The translations under genes were made by a program, and so were the position numbers. From positions 45,001 through 109,000 of the forward strand of contig QVRM01002351.1 in assembly GCA_003439945.1 (NCBI GenBank): a stretch of 64,000 bases of DNA, in the 5' to 3' direction. Origin of the DNA: Dermanyssus gallinae (Eukaryota; Arthropoda; Arachnida; Mesostigmata; Dermanyssidae). Of the stretch, positions 61,191-64,000 are shown one piece after another. Numbering within the stretch: position 1 is the first letter of the stretch; each line of letters begins with the position of its first letter. The notes under the pieces were generated by a model. It was not told the origin of the DNA. It did not search any database and saw only the letters and a list, made by a program, of their open reading frames with translations.

Positions 61191-61387
61191 TCGAAAATAA
61201 AAACGTTTCAGAACGAATGCGTCAGAGATTGAAGACAATTCTAAAGGATCATGGAAAGGCGGCGCAGAGTTTTCCGGCCCATGTTGCTGCCGACAGGCCA
61301 GAATCATCGTCAAACGGCCGCGAAGATCGTCTGCATGACAAGCAGCTAGAAGAACTGATCGAGCTTATCGACTCCGAAAGCGAGTAG
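47787..61387 (+). CDS. Coiled-coil protein gene, six exons
   Basis: Exons: 47787-47876, 48223-48372, 49662-49842, 50214-50358, 52082-52173 and 61212-61387. Every boundary is AG/GT and every join agrees in phase (0, 0, 1, 2, 1). The total is 834 nt, exactly 278 codons including the stop TAG. The protein is rich in Glu, Lys, Arg, Gln and Leu with heptad-like stretches (KLREQFDEAERQ, QINALQEANRLL, LTEQRRKCEALENTV, LQNAVKEKQAASDMELKAAR, EQRNFETKEKALLATSRR) and an acidic end (EELIELIDSESE). It has no membrane segment. I do not recognise the family; a cytoskeletal, centrosomal or kinetochore coiled-coil protein is a guess from composition. The start is uncertain: ATG at 47808, or an upstream exon such as 24869-24985. 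The last intron (9 kb) is full of mobile elements. Confidence 0.62.
48223..48372 (+). CDS. Coiled-coil gene, exon 2
   Basis: Acceptor GTTACAG before 48223 and donor CAG/GTGTTG after 48372; 50 codons starting EHKGHFLCYHRKLREQFDEA. An ATG at 48208 in the same frame offers an alternative start. Confidence 0.6.
49046..49120 (-). mobile_element. Diverged LINE 3' end
   Basis: Resembles the conserved 3' block of the family at 6949-7164 and 42433 (ATGATTTATTG, CACCCTCTTTTATCAGGGG, GCTTAGAGTGGCA). Lies in the intron between exons 2 and 3 of the coiled-coil gene. Confidence 0.5.
49662..49842 (+). CDS. Coiled-coil gene, exon 3
   Basis: Acceptor AACTACAG before 49662 and donor AATG/GTTTGT after 49842, phase 0 in and phase 1 out. 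It contains KLRKMLSRKESELTEQRRKC and ends LERMLQQAN. Confidence 0.6.
50214..50358 (+). CDS. Coiled-coil gene, exon 4
   Basis: Strong acceptor TTTTTGGTTTTCAG before 50214 and donor GG/GTAAGC after 50358, phase 1 in and phase 2 out. The split codon with exon 3 gives Glu. It contains EANQLFRTEAEQCWTAF and AARRRHYKIHL. Confidence 0.68.
50360..52080 (+). other. Intron 4 of the coiled-coil gene
   Basis: Mostly unassigned. A 66-bp open stretch at about 51390-51453 (KELEVQFCAHIERLKEEN) looks like coiled coil but does not fit the phase of the neighbouring exons. Confidence 0.4.
52082..52173 (+). CDS. Coiled-coil gene, exon 5
   Basis: Acceptor TTTGACCAG before 52082 (weak pyrimidine tract) and consensus donor G/GTAAGT after 52173, phase 2 in and phase 1 out. 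It contains CREAVDIEQRNFETKEKALL. A missed exon between 50358 and 52082 cannot be excluded. Confidence 0.58.
52174..53455. other. Start of intron 5, no element recognised
   Basis: AT-rich, no supported gene. At about 53345-53375 GCGGGTTCGAGCCCTGC resembles a tRNA T-arm, but no acceptor stem or box A accompanies it. Confidence 0.4.
53456..53650 (-). mobile_element. tRNA-headed SINE family A, copy 1
   Basis: Read on the minus strand: box A TGGCTTAGTGGC (complement of 53628-53639), box B GGGTTCGAACC (53588-53598), a body of about 120 bp with AAGGTAAATGCCGGAGTGG, and an A-rich 3' tail (T run at 53456-53468) next to TA repeats. Box spacing fits a tRNA-derived pol III promoter. The copy at 55596-55783 shares all parts. 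Ticks carry SINEs of this build (the Ruka type), but I cannot confirm identity from memory. Confidence 0.85.
53841..54806 (+). mobile_element. Mariner element 3, deleted, 966 bp
   Basis: Termini CAGGTAGTTCAATAAGTTCT and its near-exact complement, with TA outside both ends (53839-53840, 54807-54808) inside TA repeats. It differs clearly from the two mariners at 26 and 43 kb, so it is another lineage. It is shorter than the usual 1.3 kb because the N-terminal part of the transposase gene is deleted. Confidence 0.93.
53865..54740 (+). pseudogene. Defective mariner transposase, lineage 2
   Basis: The first frame (53865-54299) lacks the first helix-turn-helix and begins at the linker (TDEENVEKVRKIL). 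It then reads KEIAEALGISLGSVHFIL (second helix-turn-helix), and TVDESRVHHYTPET with the first catalytic Asp. After a stop at 54297, the same element continues in the frame 54402-54740: VPFHQGIAPAHKS, where the second catalytic Asp is replaced by Gly, then YSTDLAPSDYFLFGHLK with the third Asp. The C-terminus is complete (SRWEKCIELLQEYIE). The N-terminal deletion, the stop and the lost Asp each make it inactive. Confidence 0.9.
54842..55486 (+). pseudogene. 5'-truncated R2-clade LINE, C-terminal domain
   Basis: The open frame of 214 residues is the end of an R2-type protein: LRINALPTRARLARGRP, the CCHC knuckle CRHGCHAPETLAHVAQMC, RHDDVCDRVARLLRERGHEV, then the restriction-like endonuclease core KPDLVI with Asp at EIWVLDAEV, and KIAKYD. 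The end (SGVWDSESARTLLGLGV, LQGTLRIYRSH) is also in R2 order. RT and the N-terminal DNA-binding fingers are absent. R2 elements normally sit in 28S rDNA; here no rDNA flanks it, and it starts directly after a (TA)n tract (54807-54832), immediately behind mariner 3. A 3' UTR extends to about 55590. The frame is intact though partial, so the insertion is fairly young. Confidence 0.85.
55596..55783 (-). mobile_element. tRNA-headed SINE family A, copy 2
   Basis: Same parts as the copy at 53456-53650: box A on the minus strand (complement of 55763-55774), a mutated box B (complement of the CTCGAACTC region near 55732), the shared body and a short A tail (T run near 55597). It lies between the R2-clade fragment and the REL LINE, and all three sit in intron 5 of the coiled-coil gene. 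Confidence 0.83.
55798..56229 (+). CDS. Partial ORF1 of the REL LINE
   Basis: Open from the 5' boundary to TGA at 56227-56229; no in-frame ATG was found, consistent with 5' truncation. The sequence is rich in Ser, Pro and Arg, with QPSYASVVRGISQSH, a pattern like the YA-x-V-x-R segment of LINE gag-like proteins. A basic middle (SARSRRRSPVLRQRR) and a leucine-rich C-terminal helix (LLELLEPLLQLLPLV) follow. The stop codon overlaps the ORF2 start in ATGA. The related ORF1 remnant at 11388-12140 additionally has two zinc knuckles upstream, which this copy has lost. Nucleic-acid binding is the likely role, by analogy. Confidence 0.65.
   Translation, partial: GGPAAEITDVSPTSALSADSTSQIPKQPSYASVVRGISQSHNDPTPQLLLPAPISIPTKKGGRSSARSRRRSPVLRQRRIKTPVRRTRKATVPCSKSTSLGLSQILTGLSPEISAKFKALLELLEPLLQLLPLVDNLRRIVQP
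56226..59111 (+). CDS. ORF2 of the REL LINE: reverse transcriptase and endonuclease
   Basis: An intact 961-residue frame from the ATG at 56226 (the frame is open further upstream to 56076). Order: C2H2 finger CPLCDSRYTRRGLTRH with C25, C28, H40, H45; conserved N-terminal region with RLIRIVPKSVR and WYSLFSFAPVVLRLP; reverse transcriptase with DGSVRPIACSS, LDFRNAFNSM (Asp381), GLQQGDPLAPPLF and WYLDDG (Asp464-Asp465). After the thumb comes a knuckle with C770, C772, H781 or H782 and C786, then the restriction-like nuclease RPDG (Asp830) and VWDATVTD (Asp846). The end IQRGNAASV-type segment (VQRGNAASVRGTLLKWSRPS) is common to arthropod elements of this group. The protein should nick target DNA and prime cDNA synthesis there. 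No stop or frameshift was found; clade not assigned. Confidence 0.9.
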   Translation: MNDYNHSAQGGEASTSRATPSTIKCPLCDSRYTRRGLTRHISAKHPTATDTTSPTSEPPRLQPTQILEDIQAIMGRTRLIRIVPKSVRRQVAEALTRVLTAVSSDNDVEAWYSLFSFAPVVLRLPRARNDASSLSVIIRNNLRDFSRDMRLSDVIATPHSRVSALKPFRNDTVRQSIIKLSEGDVSGAARLIASTDTITPSIDRIEALQEQHPWPPENLEWPTLIRTPMPYVTSKEDIQVAIKSFSKSSAAGLDFMRPRLLMDLLSPSLEDVAANLLSALAKVVDILLWGNPPSCLQPLIFGARLFALMKKDGSVRPIACSSTLRRLAAKIGCKHNKAVISHATGAHQLGFATPGGTEVAIHATRAFLDSREPPGVLVKLDFRNAFNSMRRDHLMKAVASHAPHLLHHVGLAYRHPSHLVLPEDVISSATGLQQGDPLAPPLFCLGIKDLVDSFKSPLNLWYLDDGLLGGNVHTVAEDIRRVLDFGVTSGLELNPAKCEVCILGSTHEASPDIQLLQDLLPDCKVTAKDDLELLGVPLRPEGLTAAIKRWKLKLENAAARLPLLGAHRGLFLLRSSFSSLRLIHLLRGADLSNRAEDLQALNESTLSTLEALLNTSLPSSARQQALLPVSKGGLGVPNLETLAGPAIVSSMLSAENRAIPLLDTPGVGQFRSRLAQLQENLEARSGGRPDNVLSQRDWSAPLHAEVQRRLFNEAADDTTRARLNAVSAKDSGAWLHALPSAPIGTLLDDETIRIAVGLRLGTDLVSPHRCQCGHPVDKLGHHGLSCIISAGRRSRHAAINDTFSRALRSCGRPCILEPTGLCAEDGRRPDGMTLTPFERGKMLVWDATVTDSLAPSMVGGGASEAGYAAHLAETNKLRKYSSIGYPHEFWPLAFETLGAPGVRTRQLIHKVGTMLNMSTGDSRSSSFFKQRLDLDVQRGNAASVRGTLLKWSRPSLDEANT
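59203..61150. other. Rest of intron 5, nothing recognised
   Basis: AT-rich to mid-GC DNA with no motif-bearing open frame. A patch at 59990-60360 is GC-richer but I see no exon. Confidence 0.4.
61152..61190. repeat. (TA)n microsatellite
   Basis: About 38 bp of TA repeats, 20 bp before the terminal exon of the coiled-coil gene. Confidence 0.95.
61212..61387 (+). CDS. Coiled-coil gene, terminal exon
   Basis: Acceptor AACGTTTCAG before 61212, phase 1; the split codon with exon 5 gives Glu, followed by RMRQRLKTILKDHGKAA. It ends DKQLEELIELIDSESE and TAG at 61385-61387. I see no clear AATAAA soon after the stop. A (TA)n tract lies just before the acceptor. Confidence 0.62.
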
Positions 61388-61794
61388 ACCACGTTAGCCC
61401 ACATGCAGCCATTCGCGTAGCAAATGTATATTTATTTCTGCATGTCATTTAGTAGTCCCATGTGCGGGCCGAGGCTTACAAACAAACCCACAATATAAGA
61501 TTGATGTGTGTTCAAGTTTGTGAATTAGAGAAAAGACTATGCATCTACAAGGGTAGCACGTTCTGTTTTTATTACACCCAAACATATCGCAAATGCTCAC
61601 ACGCACCTAAAATTAGTAACTGTCGTCTTAGGTGACTTAGCGACCTAGATGTTTATGTCTTATTTACGAGCAAATCCGATCGATTGGTATAGACCAAGAA
61701 GAGATTAAGTACAACAACAGGAGAAACAATTAAGTTTAACAGCAGCAAGAGAAAATTAGAATTGGACGTCGCTGACATTGGCTCGTTTTAAGTA

Positions 61795-62122
61795 TTATTA
61801 TTATTATTACTCGTATTATTGACTCGTAAGGCTATTACACAGGCGAGCATATTTTTTTCAACGCTCTGACAACCACATTTTAGACGCTTGTAATGGGCAA
61901 AGTTGCCTGTTGTACGTTGTCGTCTAAATGCATCTATCGCCATCGCGTTCTCGTTACTGGACTTATATAGGTTTTCTCCAGCAGAGGTGTGTAGCAGCAG
62001 GACAATGACTACCACGTCCCACAAATACAACCAGCAAAGCCGGGGGTTGAACTTGCGATTGTTTTGCTTACCATGGCAGCATCTCGTTTTGAACGATGCG
62101 GTAGCCGCCTAAGCCACCGCCG
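61795..62122 (-). mobile_element. tRNA-headed SINE family B, copy 2
   Basis: Minus-strand counterpart of 21379-21655: box A TGGCTTAGGCGG (complement of 62105-62116), a box B-like AGTTCAACCCC (near 62041-62055), the body with ACGAGAACGCGATG, and GTGGTTGTCAGAGCGTT. The 3' side continues with about 35 bp and an AAT-type tail (ATT repeats at 61795-61810 on the plus strand). A frame running through the body (AIDAFRRQRTTGNFAHY) is also readable in copy 1 with few changes. Confidence 0.72.
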
Positions 62123-62431
62123 CTACAAATATCATTTCTTTCATTGGCGCATTGGCTGAAATTTCATTTATCAGTTCATATTACAACCTCGCTTATGTAA
62201 ACGTGTTAATTTTCAGCCTAGAACAACCCTGGTCTGAATCATTCGGCATCGCCCCCACGTCTGAAATATACAATAGGGATGAATTACAATTGGCTGAAAT
62301 ATACAATAATTCAAATCAATCGGCAGTGCTCATGTTATTGTTTATATTATATAAAATGGATTCTAGAGCGTATTTTAGAATCTCTTGCTCTCTCTATCTC
62401 TCTCCCGCGCTATATATATATATATATATAT

Positions 62432-62799
62432 CCTTGCGGAGACCAACAAGCTAAAAAAATCCTCATCAATTGGGTATCCTCACGAAAACTGGCCTCTCGC
62501 GTTTGAGACCTTGGGTGCTCCTCGTGTTCGGACCAGACGGCTGATCCGCAAAGTCGGCACCATGTTAAATATGTCAACCGATGATAGAAGATCGTCGTCC
62601 CTTTTTAAACAACGTCTGGATCTTGACATACAACGTGGAAACGCGGCCTCCGTTCGTGGCACTCTTCTGAAGTGGTCTCGGCCTAGCCTAGATGAAGCGG
62701 ACACGTGATAGTCACAATACACACCCGCTAGGCCCATTGGCATATCTAATCTTTCGTAAGATGTGTCCCACATACATACTGTAATAGACGAAAAATAAA
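62432..62799 (+). mobile_element. 5'-truncated copy of the REL LINE
   Basis: Begins inside the ORF2 C-terminus immediately after a (TA)n tract (62411-62431) and runs through the stop at 62706-62708 and the 3' UTR to CGAAAAATAAA. The 91 coding residues (from LAETNKLKK) differ at 11 positions from the copy at 56226-59111 and have no stop. The copy is a typical 5'-truncated insertion. Confidence 0.93.
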
Positions 62800-62835
62800 T
62801 ATGAGCTATATATACAGAGATAACACTTCTCGCTC

Positions 62836-62839
62836 ACAC

Positions 62840-62906
<67 letters not shown>
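62836..62906. repeat. (TA)n microsatellite
   Basis: About 70 bp of TA repeats. A second short tract lies at 63010-63030. Confidence 0.95.
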
Positions 62907-62910
<4 letters not shown>

Positions 62911-63031
62911 CACACACAGAGAGATGACTTCACGAGAAAAAATAGAGAGAGATTCTAACAAACACTCTGTACTAGAGGTATTGGCTTGTACCTCTGGGGC
63001 CATTTGCAGATATATATATATATATATATCT

Positions 63032-63688
63032 TCGTCCGATAGAGAGAGGGTCATGGTATTTTTCTATTTTTCTTCCTTCCTTTTCCACGCATACATGAAA
63101 CCTATGTTTATGGAAGGCGATAAATGATATATGTAGGATTAGTGTTCGCGACATGGCGACGGTCGTCTAACGGCGTTGACGACATGAACAATTGAGTCGC
63201 CGACTTATATATATATCCGACTGCACCCCATCACTGTTGTTCTGCAAATTTTTTATTATTATTATTATTATTACTATTACTATTATTTATTATTATTTTT
63301 TTATTTTACAATTGTGAGGTATGAACGTTTAAGCCAGGTTCATGATGCTCTGTTATAATTATCACTATTATTATTATTATTATTATTATTATTTTACGTA
63401 CATACGTGGTGTTTCTGGTATAACCGAGCGTCTATCCAGCAGACGTTTCCGTTTTCCGTTTTCCCAGCGTTCTGCAGCGCAGAGACCAGAAAGAGACTAA
63501 GCCGTCGGCATGCGGCATCTATTTGCCTGCTTCCGACAACTTTGTCTATTCTTTGCTGTTCCAACGTACAAGCTTCACAGTCCACTGACCGTTCGCCGTT
63601 CTCGGTGTTCGAGGTATTCCATCCAACTAACTTTTGGGACGAGCTGGGCCGTACAGGACGAGCTGGTTCGCTGTCGGACTGACTACGG
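63032..63688. other. Simple-repeat DNA then GC-richer sequence
   Basis: TTA repeats at about 63253-63300 and 63366-63393. GC content rises from about 63410 to the end of the window. No supported gene. Confidence 0.4.
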
Positions 63689-63937
63689 ATGGACATTCCT
63701 GGACCCGACAGCATTTTCGCGTTGGTCCTCGTCGCGTCCGCTCTCGATGATGTCTACGGCGATCGGCGGCGGCGTCGTCTCTCTGATCCGCTATCCCAGA
63801 TCACGGATCGGACACGACCGACTATCCGGCATTCTCACAACGACAAACAGAAACGCGATGCTCCATTCTTCGAAGCGTATCGTTTTCATGTTGTGTTACC
63901 CCCCTCCCTTCCCCCCCCCCCTCCCCCGCCAACATGA
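63689..63937 (+). CDS. Weak candidate for the start of a gene
   Basis: An 82-codon frame starts with a hydrophobic stretch (FALVLVASALDDVYG) followed by basic residues (GDRRRRRL), vaguely like a signal peptide with a dibasic region. It ends in poly-Pro from a C-rich repeat. The surrounding GC-rich, CpG-rich DNA with CAA/CAG repeats could be a promoter or first exon. There is no homology I recognise and no clear donor, so this may be chance. Confidence 0.18.
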   Translation: MDIPGPDSIFALVLVASALDDVYGDRRRRRLSDPLSQITDRTRPTIRHSHNDKQKRDAPFFEAYRFHVVLPPSLPPPPPPPT

Positions 63938-64000
63938 TGGTAACGACAACAACAGCAACAACAGCGCCAGTGGGGCAACACCGCCACCACGAAACGGGAT

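Noticed and set aside
62385..62432. N-terminal part of the open frame leading into the REL LINE fragment
   Set aside because: These codons are CT and TA simple repeats; homology to ORF2 begins only at about 62432.

Overview
This window looks like repeat-rich nuclear DNA of a metazoan, most likely an arthropod. It has no bacterial-style operons, long (TA)n microsatellites about every few kilobases, mariner transposons, many decayed non-LTR retrotransposons (LINEs), tRNA-headed SINEs and short exons separated by long introns. The mix (R1- and R2-clade LINEs, D34D mariners, tRNA SINEs, small tails such as TGAT repeats) fits arthropods; a chelicerate such as a tick is a plausible guess but is not proven by the sequence.

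Layout. 1-13 kb: unassigned DNA with LINE remnants at 4.2-6.1, 7.0, 7.7 and 9.2-10.6 kb, and at 11.4-12.5 kb a decayed copy of an element that recurs at 55.8-59.2 kb. 13-24 kb: a minus-strand LINE (13.2-15.0 kb), a mariner scrap (17.2 kb), a 23-bp minisatellite (20.4-20.7 kb), a SINE (21.4 kb) and an old rearranged inverted-repeat element (22.2-23.3 kb). 24-45 kb: a possible first exon (24.9 kb), two nearly identical mariners in opposite orientation (26.2-27.5 and 43.1-44.4 kb) that are broken at different places, and LINE remnants at 30.5, 32.3-34.1, 34.3, 38.3, 40.2 and 42.4 kb. 46.3-47.4 kb: a fold-back element with arms of about 485 bp. 47.8-61.4 kb: one host gene on the plus strand for a coiled-coil protein, six exons whose phases all agree. 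Its last intron (about 9 kb) holds a deleted mariner, two SINEs, an R2-clade LINE fragment and a nearly complete restriction-like-endonuclease (REL) LINE. 61.8-62.8 kb: a second copy of the other SINE family and a 3' fragment of the same REL LINE.

How it fits together. The only host gene supported by several independent signals is the coiled-coil gene. The best candidate for something undescribed is the REL LINE at 55.8-59.2 kb: an intact 961-residue ORF2 (C2H2 finger, reverse transcriptase with YLDD, CCHC knuckle, PD-D nuclease) preceded by a separate ORF1 that overlaps it by ATGA. The older relative at 11.4-12.5 kb shows that this ORF1 originally carried gag-like zinc knuckles, which is unusual for REL-type LINEs. 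Most recent insertions here (mariner 3, the fold-back element and the two clearest 5'-truncated LINE copies) abut (TA)n tracts.
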